A stretch of 64,000 nucleotides of DNA from Cypionkella sinensis. GTDB taxonomy: Bacteria > Pseudomonadota > Alphaproteobacteria > Rhodobacterales > Rhodobacteraceae. Each line of letters begins with the position of its first letter. Position 1 is the first letter of the stretch. This document shows, one piece after another, positions 9,021 to 16,701 of the stretch. The position numbers and the translations under genes are program-made. Under the pieces are notes generated by a model. It was given only the letters and a program-made list of their open reading frames with translations, did no database searches and was not told where the DNA came from. The stretch is taken from NCBI RefSeq assembly GCF_042646385.1, contig NZ_JBHRTO010000001.1, positions 1,612,001 through 1,676,000 on the forward strand, written 5' to 3'.

Positions 9021-9569
9021 TTACAGGCCGCGAACTTGTGTGGAAAGCCACGCCAGATCGGGGTCGGCGATGCCAAGGCTGGCCAGATGATCGGCGGTGG
9101 CAAAGAGATAATCGCGGTTGGGGCCGCGCCCACCCACGGCGGTGGCAATGATCTGCGCCTGTTCGGCCAAGGGCAGATTGCCGCAATATTGGTCGTGGTC
9201 GGGGTCGATCACATAGGCCAGCGCGGTGATCTGCTGGCCATCGGCCAAAGTCAGCGGCAGGGTGATTTCGAGGTAGGCCGAGGAAATCAGCTCGCGTTCG
9301 CGCAGGGCACTCAGGGTCGCGGCTTCGGCCCCCGGTGTGACGCGGAAGGCGACGCCATCGCAGACAGCCCCCGGCGCGTGATCGAGTGCCAGCACAAGGC
9401 CTGGTGCCGCGACGCTGCCGCGATGGTGGATCGAGCGCATGCAGAAACTGCGGTGCCAATCGGTTGCGCGCGCGATTCGCTGTTCGGCCACCGGAAAATC
9501 GGGGTTCCAGATCAGCGATCCATAGCCGAACACCCAAAGCGGTTGTGGAATTTCTGCGCTGTCTGGCAT
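9021..9569 (-). CDS. chaC: ChaC-like gamma-glutamylcyclotransferase
   Basis: ChaC-family enzymes release 5-oxoproline from glutathione in the cytosol. The 182-residue protein carries the substrate-binding motif VFGYGSLIWNPDF at residues 13-25, followed by the SFCMRSIHHRGS segment typical of the family, and a glutamate in the ALRERELISS region as candidate general base. The length fits the 180-230 aa range of bacterial ChaC. It stands alone on the minus strand, upstream of the energised membrane pair and divergent from the DUF2125 gene. Confidence 0.92.
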   Translation of the reverse strand: MPDSAEIPQPLWVFGYGSLIWNPDFPVAEQRIARATDWHRSFCMRSIHHRGSVAAPGLVLALDHAPGAVCDGVAFRVTPGAEAATLSALRERELISSAYLEITLPLTLADGQQITALAYVIDPDHDQYCGNLPLAEQAQIIATAVGGRGPNRDYLFATADHLASLGIADPDLAWLSTQVRGL

Positions 9570-9630
9570 TGGCTATCCCTTCGTTCGGGTTAGGTGTAAG
9601 CATTGGGCAAAGCAAAGAAAAGGGGCGAGG

Positions 9631-10629
9631 ATGCGCGCGCTTATCTGGATTGTGCTGGCGGCGACTGCGGTCTGGACCGGCTATTGGTGGGTGGGGGCGT
9701 CGCAGATTGAAAGCGGCGTCAAGGCGTGGATTGCGGCGCAACCGCCGGGGGTGGTCAGCACTTCGGGCGTCGAGGTGCATGGCATTCCGAACCGCTTTGA
9801 TCTGACGGTGTCGGATGTGGTTCTGGCCGATCCGGCGAAGGGCGTGCAGGTGACAAGCCCGTTCGTTCAGGTCTACGCGATGACGTGGAAGCCGTGGCAT
9901 GTGATTGCGGCCCTGCCCTCGGGCCAAGTGATTACCTTGCCGGATCAAAAGGTTACTGTCATATCCGATGACATTCGCGCCAGCGTACAGGTGCATCCTT
10001 CGACGGCACTTGCCCTGTATGAACTGGTGGGCGAGGCGCATGGGCTGGTGCTGAACTCGGATAGCGGCTGGCAGGTAGGCGTTGCATCTGCCGTCGCCTC
10101 GGCCATGGAGGATGCGACGCGGGCCAACTCCTATCGGCTGGGGGTGAAAGTGGCCGGGATCGCGCCGGATGCGGCGCTGATGCAGGCGCTGGCCACGACC
10201 GATCTGCCAAAGCTGGTAGATGAGGTGTTCGTTGATGCCGATGCGGTGCTGACCGCGCCCTTGGACCGCAACGCAGCGCAGACCAAGCCGCAACTGAACG
10301 CGCTGGAGATTACCGATACCCGCGTGACATGGGGCGCGCTGAAGTTTTCTGCGACAGGCACGCTCACCGCCGGGCCGGATGGGCTGGCCGAGGGCGAGAT
10401 TGCGCTGAGGGTCGAGGGGTGGAAGCGGCTGCCGCCGATTCTGGTCGCGCTGGGGCTGGTGAAGCCGGATGTGGCCCCGACGGTCGAGCGGATGCTGGGC
10501 ATTGTCGCAGCGCAGGGCGGCGATCTGGAGGTGCTGCAGATCAAACTGATCTGCAAGGATGGCGGCATGGTGCTGGGGCCCCTGCCCCTTGGGCCAGCGC
10601 CGCGGATGCGCGACGTAAGCGGGGCCTAG
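9631..10629 (+). CDS. DUF2125 domain-containing envelope protein
   Basis: The 332-residue protein begins with one hydrophobic helix (MRALIWIVLAATAVWTGYWW), a signal anchor, and the rest should lie in the periplasm. The segment GIPNRFDLTVSDVVLADPA near residue 50 is characteristic of DUF2125, a family common in alphaproteobacteria and without an assigned function. The beta-rich 'layered' pattern resembles AsmA-like lipid-bridge proteins, but that is a guess. An AAAGGGGCGAGG ribosome binding site precedes ATG 9631. Its 3' end overlaps the convergent extensin-like gene by 4 bp. Confidence 0.82.
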   Translation: MRALIWIVLAATAVWTGYWWVGASQIESGVKAWIAAQPPGVVSTSGVEVHGIPNRFDLTVSDVVLADPAKGVQVTSPFVQVYAMTWKPWHVIAALPSGQVITLPDQKVTVISDDIRASVQVHPSTALALYELVGEAHGLVLNSDSGWQVGVASAVASAMEDATRANSYRLGVKVAGIAPDAALMQALATTDLPKLVDEVFVDADAVLTAPLDRNAAQTKPQLNALEITDTRVTWGALKFSATGTLTAGPDGLAEGEIALRVEGWKRLPPILVALGLVKPDVAPTVERMLGIVAAQGGDLEVLQIKLICKDGGMVLGPLPLGPAPRMRDVSGA

Positions 10630-11465
10630 CGGCAGTAGGCAGAGCCGCGCCGCTCGGCGGTGTCAAAGTGCAGATGGTCCTCGTGATAACCGTCTGAGCC
10701 GGGGCCAAGCGTGGTGCCGAAAATGCCGCAAGCGGCCTTCTGGGCGCGGCGGATCTGTTTGTTGTAGTCGCGCTCTACCGTCCATTCCTTGCCATCCGAG
10801 AACACAAAGCCCGCGATATCCACCGCCTTGCCGCGCCCGTGTTCCGAGATTTTCGCGCCGCGCACATTGTTGCGGCTGCGGCACATGTAGCTGCCGAAGA
10901 TGTGCAGTTGCACCACCTCGCGGTTGCCGAAGGCGGGGGCCATGCCCTCACGCATCCAGCGTTTCAGGGCGCGGGCGGTGTCGCAATCGAAGGTGGCGGG
11001 CTGACTGAACGGGACACCGTTGATGGCGGTGACGCGGACAGGTTCGGATATGCCGCAGCCTTTGGTCTTTGAGGTGATGGCGGGGATTTCCTGACCGCGA
11101 ATGTCAGGATCACCGCAGACCGAGCCTTTACGGCTTTGTTTTTTATCGGGTTTTTGGCTGGCTTGTGGTTCTTCATCCGCGACCTGTTCGTCTGCAGCCA
11201 CCAACCCCTTTGGCCGCGCATGCGGGCGCGGCATGGCAGAGAAGGTCGCGGTTTGCAGCGTGTTTGCCGCTTCGGGTGCAGGTTGCGGCGCGGCGGCCAG
11301 GCCATCAGGGCGGTGGCGTGGCCGCAAGATCGCGGCGGGTGTAGGCTCGGCGCTGACAGCGGCGGCTGGCCGTTGCTGCGGGCGGGGCGAGGTTGCGGGG
11401 GCCTCGGCCATAGCCATCCCCGCAAGGCTGGCGCAGAACAGCAGCAGGGGGCCAATGGCCCGCAT
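10626..11465 (-). CDS. extensin-like C-terminal domain protein (M15-like zinc peptidase fold)
   Basis: The 279-residue protein has a signal peptide (MRAIGPLLLFCASLAGMAMA), then a Pro/Ala/Arg-rich low-complexity linker containing repeats of the 'RPRHRPxGL' kind, then a C-terminal domain from about residue 120. The domain shows SEHGRGKAVDIAG and YHEDHLHFD, histidine/aspartate patterns of D-Ala-D-Ala carboxypeptidase/MepA-like zinc sites, plus several cysteines. A role in peptidoglycan cleavage in the periplasm is likely but not shown. ATG 11465 lies 2 bp after the tyrC stop, so it is the last gene of a hisC-tyrC operon. Confidence 0.82.
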   Translation of the reverse strand: MRAIGPLLLFCASLAGMAMAEAPATSPRPQQRPAAAVSAEPTPAAILRPRHRPDGLAAAPQPAPEAANTLQTATFSAMPRPHARPKGLVAADEQVADEEPQASQKPDKKQSRKGSVCGDPDIRGQEIPAITSKTKGCGISEPVRVTAINGVPFSQPATFDCDTARALKRWMREGMAPAFGNREVVQLHIFGSYMCRSRNNVRGAKISEHGRGKAVDIAGFVFSDGKEWTVERDYNKQIRRAQKAACGIFGTTLGPGSDGYHEDHLHFDTAERRGSAYCR

Positions 11466-11467
11466 GG

Positions 11468-12403
11468 TTACGCCTTGCCCTCGGGTTTTGACGCGGGGTT
11501 GCGGCCAAAATCGGGGGCCGAGGTGTCTTGCCCGGCCTCGATAATGCCACGACGGATCGCACGGGTGCGGGTGAAGTAGTCGTGCAGATAGTCGCCATCG
11601 CCCATGCGGATGGCGCGTTGCAGCACGAACAATTCCTCGGCAAAGCGACCCAGAATATCCAGCACGGCGTCTTTGTTGGTCAGAAACACATCGCGCCACA
11701 TGGTTGGGTCTGACGCCGCAATGCGGGTGAAATCGCGGAAACCAGCGGCGGAGTATTTCACCACTTCGGATTGCGACACCCGGCGCATGTGATCGGCAAC
11801 ACCCACCATCGTATAGGCAATGGCATGCGGCACATGGCTGACCACCGCGACCACCAGATCGTGATGCGCCACGTCCATTTCATCCACCTTCGCCCCCATG
11901 CCTTCCAGCAGGTTGCGCAGTTTGGCGATCTGTGCGGCATCGGCATCCTCCGCCGGCGTCAGCAACCACCAGCGGTTTTGAAACAGCGTCGCAAACCCGG
12001 AACGCGGCCCGGAATATTCGGTGCCCGCCATCGGATGACCGGGAATAAACTGAACACCCTCAGGGATATAGGGCGAGACGGCGGCAACCACGGCCTGCTT
12101 GACCGACCCCACATCGGTAACGGTGCAGCCCGGCGCCAGATGCGGGCCGATTTCCGCGGCAATCGCAGCCATTGCGCCCACAGGCACCGCCAGAACCACC
12201 AGATCAGCGCCCTGCACCGCCTCGGCTGCCGTGGCATAGACGTGATCGCAGAGGCCAATTTCCAGCGCGGTGGCGCGGGTTTCGGCAGATTTGGCATGGC
12301 CAACGATCTGCCCCGCCAAGCCGTTTGCGCGCATGGCATGGGCCATGGACGAAGCGATCAGCCCCAGCCCGATCAGCGCCACACGGCTGTAGATCTGCGT
12401 CAT
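11468..12403 (-). CDS. tyrC: prephenate/arogenate dehydrogenase family protein
   Basis: This enzyme oxidatively decarboxylates prephenate or arogenate towards tyrosine with NAD(P)+. The 311-residue protein begins with a Rossmann motif VALIGLGLIASSMAHAM (GxGxxA/G, residues 8-24). It has VGSVKQAV near residue 98 and the substrate-binding HPMAGTEYSG near residue 118, both standard in TyrA-family proteins. The start ATG overlaps the hisC stop (ATGA). Coupling to an aminotransferase fits the arogenate or aromatic aminotransfer route. I cannot tell prephenate from arogenate specificity by eye. Confidence 0.92.
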   Translation of the reverse strand: MTQIYSRVALIGLGLIASSMAHAMRANGLAGQIVGHAKSAETRATALEIGLCDHVYATAAEAVQGADLVVLAVPVGAMAAIAAEIGPHLAPGCTVTDVGSVKQAVVAAVSPYIPEGVQFIPGHPMAGTEYSGPRSGFATLFQNRWWLLTPAEDADAAQIAKLRNLLEGMGAKVDEMDVAHHDLVVAVVSHVPHAIAYTMVGVADHMRRVSQSEVVKYSAAGFRDFTRIAASDPTMWRDVFLTNKDAVLDILGRFAEELFVLQRAIRMGDGDYLHDYFTRTRAIRRGIIEAGQDTSAPDFGRNPASKPEGKA

Positions 12404-13485
12404 TTCACACCCTTGAACTGCGCAATCGCATGGACGACGCGGCGGCAAGACGCCTCGTCCCCCACCGTGATGCGCAGGCATTGCGGCAGTTTGTAGCTGG
12501 CGACGCGGCGCACGATCAGGCCCTGCTTTTGCAGGAACAAATCACAGGCCTCGGCCTCTTCCGGGCTAGCAAAGCGGGCAAGGATGAAATTGGCAAGCGA
12601 GGTGTCAGACGGGATACCCAGTTCGGCCAAAGCCTGCGCAAGCCAACTGCGCATCCGGGCATTGTCGTTGCGGCAACGGTTGACGTAATCCTGATCGCGC
12701 ACGGCGGCTTCTGCGGTGTCCAACTGCGTGTTCGACAGGTTGAACGGGCCACGGATGCGGTTCAGCACGTCGATGATCTGCTTGGGGCCGTAACCCCAGC
12801 CGATGCGCAAGCCGCCCAACCCGTAGATTTTCGAGAAGGTCCGGGTCATGACCACGTTTGTACGGCTTTCGATCAGGGCAAGGCCCGCGTCAAAGCCCTC
12901 GACAAATTCGGCATAGGCGCCGTCCAGCACAAGGATAGCTTGCGGCGGCAGGCCATCGGCAAGGCGTTCGATCTCGGCCGCCGAAATCATCGTACCAGTG
13001 GGATTGTTGGGATTGGCGATGAACACCAGCTTGGTGCGCCGGTTGCAGGCCTTCAGGATCGCATCGACATCGGTGGTGCGTTCACGCTCGGCCACCTCGA
13101 CCGGAGTCGCCCCGGCGGCGAGCGCCGAGATGCGATACATCAGAAAGCCGTGTTCGGTGAACACCACCTCGTCCTTGGCACCGGCATAGGCTTGGCACAG
13201 GAAGGTGATGATTTCATCCGAGCCGACGCCGCAAATCACCCGAGCGGCGTCGAGGCCATGCACCTCGGCAATGGCTTGGCGCAGATTGGCGTGGTCGGTG
13301 GACGGATAGCGGTGCAGGTTGTGAACCGAGCGCGCGAAAGCATCCTTGGCCTTGTCAGACGGGCCGAACGGGTTTTCGTTCGACGAAAGCTTCAGCACAT
13401 TGGTCACGCCTGCGATGGCGGCCTTGCCGCCCTCATACAGGGCGATGTCCATGATGCCGGGCTGCGGGCGGATTGCGTCGTTCAT
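12400..13485 (-). CDS. hisC: histidinol-phosphate aminotransferase (possible aromatic aminotransferase role)
   Basis: This is a 361-residue PLP-dependent class II aminotransferase. HisC converts imidazole acetol phosphate to histidinol phosphate. Visible motifs are KLSSNENPFGPS near residue 35, VFIANPNNPTGT near residue 155, and RTFSKIYGLGGLRIGWGYG near residue 215, where the Lys forms the Schiff base. ATG 13485 sits behind AGGTGAGG. It is co-transcribed and overlaps with tyrC, so it may also transaminate prephenate or aromatic 2-oxo acids, as HisC-like enzymes paired with tyrC do elsewhere. Upstream lies an unusual hairpin-rich gap. Confidence 0.92.
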   Translation of the reverse strand: MNDAIRPQPGIMDIALYEGGKAAIAGVTNVLKLSSNENPFGPSDKAKDAFARSVHNLHRYPSTDHANLRQAIAEVHGLDAARVICGVGSDEIITFLCQAYAGAKDEVVFTEHGFLMYRISALAAGATPVEVAERERTTDVDAILKACNRRTKLVFIANPNNPTGTMISAAEIERLADGLPPQAILVLDGAYAEFVEGFDAGLALIESRTNVVMTRTFSKIYGLGGLRIGWGYGPKQIIDVLNRIRGPFNLSNTQLDTAEAAVRDQDYVNRCRNDNARMRSWLAQALAELGIPSDTSLANFILARFASPEEAEACDLFLQKQGLIVRRVASYKLPQCLRITVGDEASCRRVVHAIAQFKGVK

Positions 13486-13879
13486 CGGATACCTCACCTG
13501 TTGGCCGGGGTTTTAGCGAGGGGGGCGGCGCAATGCCAGCAGGATTTAGCCGATAAGGTTGCGCAAGGGGCGAATGGAGATCGACAATCATGCGCTTGCA
13601 TACCCGAGGTCCGGGCGGAAACAGGAAACGCATTGCGTTTCCCCCGCCTGCGTGGGCGGTTTCACCCTGTAGTCGGTTCAGCAATCCGCCCAAGAGACCA
13701 GTGCCCGACCCGGCGGGCGAGAAGCGCCCGCCATGGGCTGGTCGGGCGCTGGCCGGGCCTTTGAGGCCCGGCAGTTTCAGCGGCACCTGCACCGCTTGGC
13801 GAAGGCGATGGCCTTCGCCAGATTGACCAAGGGGAATGCCCCCTTAACCCTTGCGCAAATGCCTCAGACTTGCAGAGAT
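13486..13879. repeat. hairpin-dense intergenic region
   Basis: No credible gene lies in this 394-base gap between hss and hisC (both minus). It holds at least six inverted repeats: 13624-13642 (GGAAACGCA/TGCGTTTCC), 13644-13659 (CCGCC/GGCGG), 13724-13749 (GCGCCCG/CGGGCGC), 13752-13772 (GCCGGGCC, loop TTTGA, GGCCCGGC), 13798-13819 (GGCGAAGGC/GCCTTCGCC) and 13829-13845 (AAGGGG/CCCCTT). None is followed by a clean T-run on the minus strand. It could be a mosaic of REP-like elements, hss mRNA stabilisers or a leader of hisC. Confidence 0.6.
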
Positions 13880-15295
13880 TCAAACCGCGAGGAAGTTGGT
13901 GAACTGCCACGGGTCGCTGTCATCGCGATCCTCGGCAAAGCGGTTGATGCGGTTTTGCAGCGGGGTCCAGTCGGTGTAGTGGCACTCGATCCGGCCAAGG
14001 TAGGGGCGTTGAACCTCTAGGCAGCGGGCGTGATCCATCTCATCGGCTTCGACAAAGCCCATGCGGGGGTTTTCAGCCACCCAGACCATCGCGGCCAGCA
14101 CGGCGGACGTCACCTGCATCCCCGTGGCATTCTGGTAGGGGGCCAGCGCGCGGGCTTCGGCAATGGTCAGGCGCGAGCCATACCACATCGCGCCCTTGGC
14201 ATGGCCATAGATGAACACGCCCAGATCATCGCCGCCCTCGGTGATCTCATCCGCGGTCAGGATGTGCTTGTTTTCAGGCAGTTTTCCCGCGCCGTTGGTC
14301 TCGTGCAACGACAGGATCGCATCGGGGCACGGGTGATAGGCGTAGTGGCAGGTCGGGCGATACAGCGCGCGGGGGCCGTCCCAGACGGTGTAATAATCCG
14401 GGATCGACAGGGATTCGTTGTGGGTGACAACCAAACCAAACTGCGGGCCAACATCCGGGCACCACGAGCGCACGCGGGTATCCGCACCGGGGCGGTCGAT
14501 CCAGATCGCATAGCCGGGGCCGGATTTGAACTTGTGCCCGTTCGGCGGCAGCTTTTTCTCATGCGTGCCCCAGCCGAGTTCGGCGGGCTGATAGCCTTCC
14601 GAGAGCAGGCCATCGACCGACCACGAATTGACGAACGTGCCCTGCGGTTTCGGGCGGGCCGACACTTGCGTGTCACGCTCGGCAATATGTACGCCGTTGA
14701 CGCCCAAGGTCATCGCCAGCAGCGCCCAATCTGCTTGGGTTTTCGGATCGGCCTTCACGCCCGTATCGGCAGCCAGACGCAACAGCGCCTCTTTCAGCAG
14801 CCAAGACACCATGCCGGGATTGGCACCACAGCACGACACCGCCGTCGGGCCACCGGGATAGGACTTGCCCAAAGCCCGGACCTTTTCGCGCAAGGGATAG
14901 TTGGTACGCTCGGCGTTCGGCAGCGGCGAGTTGAAGTAGAACCCCGGCCAAGGCTCCACCACCGTGTCGATATATTGCACGCCAAGGGTCTGGCACAGCT
15001 TCATCAACTCGATACTGTCCACATCCACCGACAGATTGACGACAAAGCCCTGCCCGTTCGGAAACAGGCTGCGCAGGGTCTCGGCGAAATTCGCTTCTGT
15101 CAGTGCCAGTTGCAGGTGCTTGATGCCATGCTCGGCCAGCAGGCCCGCATATTCGCTAGAAGGCTCGATCACGGTGAACTGGTCACGGTCAAAATCAATA
15201 TGGCGCAGGATCAGCGGCAAGGTGCCACGGCCAATCGAGCCAAAGCCGATCATCACCAAGGGGCCGTCGATGCGGGCGTGGGTCTTGTAGGTCAT
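13880..15295 (-). CDS. hss: homospermidine synthase
   Basis: The enzyme makes sym-homospermidine from putrescine (or spermidine plus putrescine) using NAD+ as a prosthetic redox group. The 471-residue protein has a Rossmann start VMIGFGSIGRGTLPLILRH (residues ~14-32), VEPWPGFYFN near residue 117 and AVSCCGANPGMVSWL near residue 155, as in the alphaproteobacterial homospermidine synthase / saccharopine-dehydrogenase-like family. ATG 15295 gives the N-terminus MTYKTHARIDG. Homospermidine is a typical polyamine of alphaproteobacteria. An agmatinase-type enzyme and a polyamine-type importer lie 11-18 kb away. Confidence 0.93.
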   Translation of the reverse strand: MTYKTHARIDGPLVMIGFGSIGRGTLPLILRHIDFDRDQFTVIEPSSEYAGLLAEHGIKHLQLALTEANFAETLRSLFPNGQGFVVNLSVDVDSIELMKLCQTLGVQYIDTVVEPWPGFYFNSPLPNAERTNYPLREKVRALGKSYPGGPTAVSCCGANPGMVSWLLKEALLRLAADTGVKADPKTQADWALLAMTLGVNGVHIAERDTQVSARPKPQGTFVNSWSVDGLLSEGYQPAELGWGTHEKKLPPNGHKFKSGPGYAIWIDRPGADTRVRSWCPDVGPQFGLVVTHNESLSIPDYYTVWDGPRALYRPTCHYAYHPCPDAILSLHETNGAGKLPENKHILTADEITEGGDDLGVFIYGHAKGAMWYGSRLTIAEARALAPYQNATGMQVTSAVLAAMVWVAENPRMGFVEADEMDHARCLEVQRPYLGRIECHYTDWTPLQNRINRFAEDRDDSDPWQFTNFLAV

Positions 15296-15302
15296 GATGC
15301 TC

Positions 15303-15836
15303 TCAATGCTTGTCGGTCTTGGCGGCAAGCCAATCCATCAGCGCCAGCAAAACGCCCGAAATCACAAAGGTCAAATGGATGATCACCATCCAGCGCAGGG
15401 TGTCTGTGGTCACGGGATAGGCGGAATCCGGCTTTCCCAAACCCATGAAAACCTTCAGCAAATGAATACCCGAAATCGCCACGATCGAGGCGATCAACTT
15501 CATTTTCAGGCCCGAGAAATCGACCTTGCCCATCCAGTCGGGGCGGTCGTTGCTGGTGATGTCCAGCTTGGACACAAAGTTCTCATAGCCGGAAAACAGC
15601 ACGATCAGCAAAAGGTTGGCGGCAAGGCTCAGGTCAATCAGGGTCAACACCGTCAGGATGCTTTGATCGGCGGTCATCGTCAGCACCTGCGGCGCGTAAT
15701 AGAACAACTCGCGCACGAAGATCACCACCAGCATACCAAGGCTGACCACCAGCCCCAGATACATCGGGGCCATCAGCCAGCGGCTGGCGAACAGGCCCTG
15801 TTCGAACTTTGATTCAAGCGTGGGTTTGTCTGACAT
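15303..15836 (-). CDS. UPF0114/YqhA family membrane protein
   Basis: The 177-residue protein has four membrane helices (about 20-42, 60-82, 112-130 and 145-167) and the family segments ASRWLMAPMYLGLVVSLG and VDFSGLKMKLIASIVAISGI of UPF0114 (YqhA/TIGR00645). The function of the family is unknown. It ends 7 bp upstream of hss and is read in the same direction, so the two are probably co-transcribed. The rpsD terminator lies just upstream of it, so it should have its own promoter within 15837-15853. Confidence 0.9.
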   Translation of the reverse strand: MSDKPTLESKFEQGLFASRWLMAPMYLGLVVSLGMLVVIFVRELFYYAPQVLTMTADQSILTVLTLIDLSLAANLLLIVLFSGYENFVSKLDITSNDRPDWMGKVDFSGLKMKLIASIVAISGIHLLKVFMGLGKPDSAYPVTTDTLRWMVIIHLTFVISGVLLALMDWLAAKTDKH

Positions 15837-15852
15837 GAAAGCCTCCAGTTGA

Positions 15853-15882
15853 AAACAAAAAGGCCCGCCATGAAGGCGGGCC
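15853..15882 (-). terminator. rho-independent terminator of rpsD
   Basis: Read on the minus strand, an 8-bp stem GGCCCGCC/GGCGGGCC with a 5-base loop is followed by TTTTTGTTTT, starting 23 bases after the rpsD stop. Confidence 0.93.
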
Positions 15883-15904
15883 CCAATCTGCCGTGGGGCA
15901 GAGA

Positions 15905-16525
15905 TCAGTTTTTCGCGTAATATTCGACGACCAGGTTCGGTTCCATCACGACCGGATACGGAATGTCGCCCAGACCCGGCGTGCGGATGAACTTCACGGT
16001 CAGTTTGTTGGTGTCGATTTCCAGATAGTCCGGGGTGTCACGCTCGGTCAAAGCCAGGGCTTCTGCGATGATCGCCAGTTGACGCGACTTTTCGCGCACA
16101 GCGATGATGTCGCCCTCTTTGACACGGTAAGACGCGATGTTCACGCGCTGGCCGTTCACGGTGACGTGGCCGTGGTTCACGAACTGACGGGCGGCGAACA
16201 CGGTCGGCACCAGCTTGGCGCGGTAGACGACGGCATCGAGACGACGCTCCAGCAGACCCACCAGCATCTCGCCGGTGTCGCCTTTGACGCGTTCAGCTTC
16301 GGTGTAGATCTTGCGGAATTGCTTCTCGGTCAGATCGCCGTAGTAGCCCTTCAGCTTTTGCTTGGCGCGCAGCTGGGTGCCGAAATCCGACAGTTTGTTC
16401 TTGCGGCGCTGGCCGTGCTGGCCGGGGCCGTATTCACGCTTGTTCACCGGGGATTTCGGACGGCCCCAGATGTTTTCGCCCATGCGGCGGTCAATTTTGT
16501 ACTTGGCAGACGTGCGTTTGGTCAC
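15905..16525 (-). CDS. rpsD: 30S ribosomal protein S4
   Basis: S4 is a primary 16S rRNA binding protein that starts assembly of the 30S body. The 206-residue protein opens MTKRTSAKYKIDRRMGENIWG, has YGPGQHGQRRK near residue 33 and an S4 RNA-binding domain (about 95-160) with RRLDAVVYRAKLVPT and ARQFVNHGHVTVNG. The N-terminal zinc-binding cysteines seen in some S4 proteins are absent (C-minus form). It stands alone, outside the alpha operon, with its own promoter at 16659-16686 and a strong terminator. Confidence 0.98.
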   Translation of the reverse strand: MTKRTSAKYKIDRRMGENIWGRPKSPVNKREYGPGQHGQRRKNKLSDFGTQLRAKQKLKGYYGDLTEKQFRKIYTEAERVKGDTGEMLVGLLERRLDAVVYRAKLVPTVFAARQFVNHGHVTVNGQRVNIASYRVKEGDIIAVREKSRQLAIIAEALALTERDTPDYLEIDTNKLTVKFIRTPGLGDIPYPVVMEPNLVVEYYAKN

Positions 16526-16630
16526 GGCTGATCTCCTTCGTTCGATATGAAGGGCGTTGTCCTTTGCACCCGCTTTACGCTTCGGCCGACAGGGTTCTTC
16601 TCGCGAAGTCCACCAACACCAATGAAAAGC

Positions 16631-16648
16631 CCCGGACTTTCATCCGGG
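16631..16648 (-). promoter_or_regulatory. stem-loop at the 5' end of the rpsD leader
   Basis: On the minus strand the six-bp stem CCCGGA/TCCGGG with loop TGAAAG is followed by GGCTTTTC. It lies about 3-20 nt after the predicted rpsD start of transcription, with over 100 nt of leader after it. It may terminate read-through from the Hint gene, stabilise the rpsD mRNA, or act in attenuation or S4 feedback. Only the stem is observed. Confidence 0.5.
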
Positions 16649-16658
16649 ACTTGGGGGG

Positions 16659-16686
16659 CTTATACAGTCGGCCAAAGCAGAGTCAA
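16659..16686 (-). promoter_or_regulatory. predicted sigma-70 promoter of rpsD
   Basis: On the minus strand TTGACT (16681-16686) is followed after 16 bases by TATAAG (16659-16664). Both hexamers are close to consensus, and the pair lies directly downstream of the Hint gene stop and ~135 bp before rpsD. Confidence 0.75.
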
Positions 16687-16701
16687 CCGCTGTGGCGCAG
16701 T

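Noticed and set aside
13590..13826. Short frames on both strands in the hss-hisC gap
   Set aside because: They follow the inverted repeats, lack ribosome binding sites and have no protein-like features.
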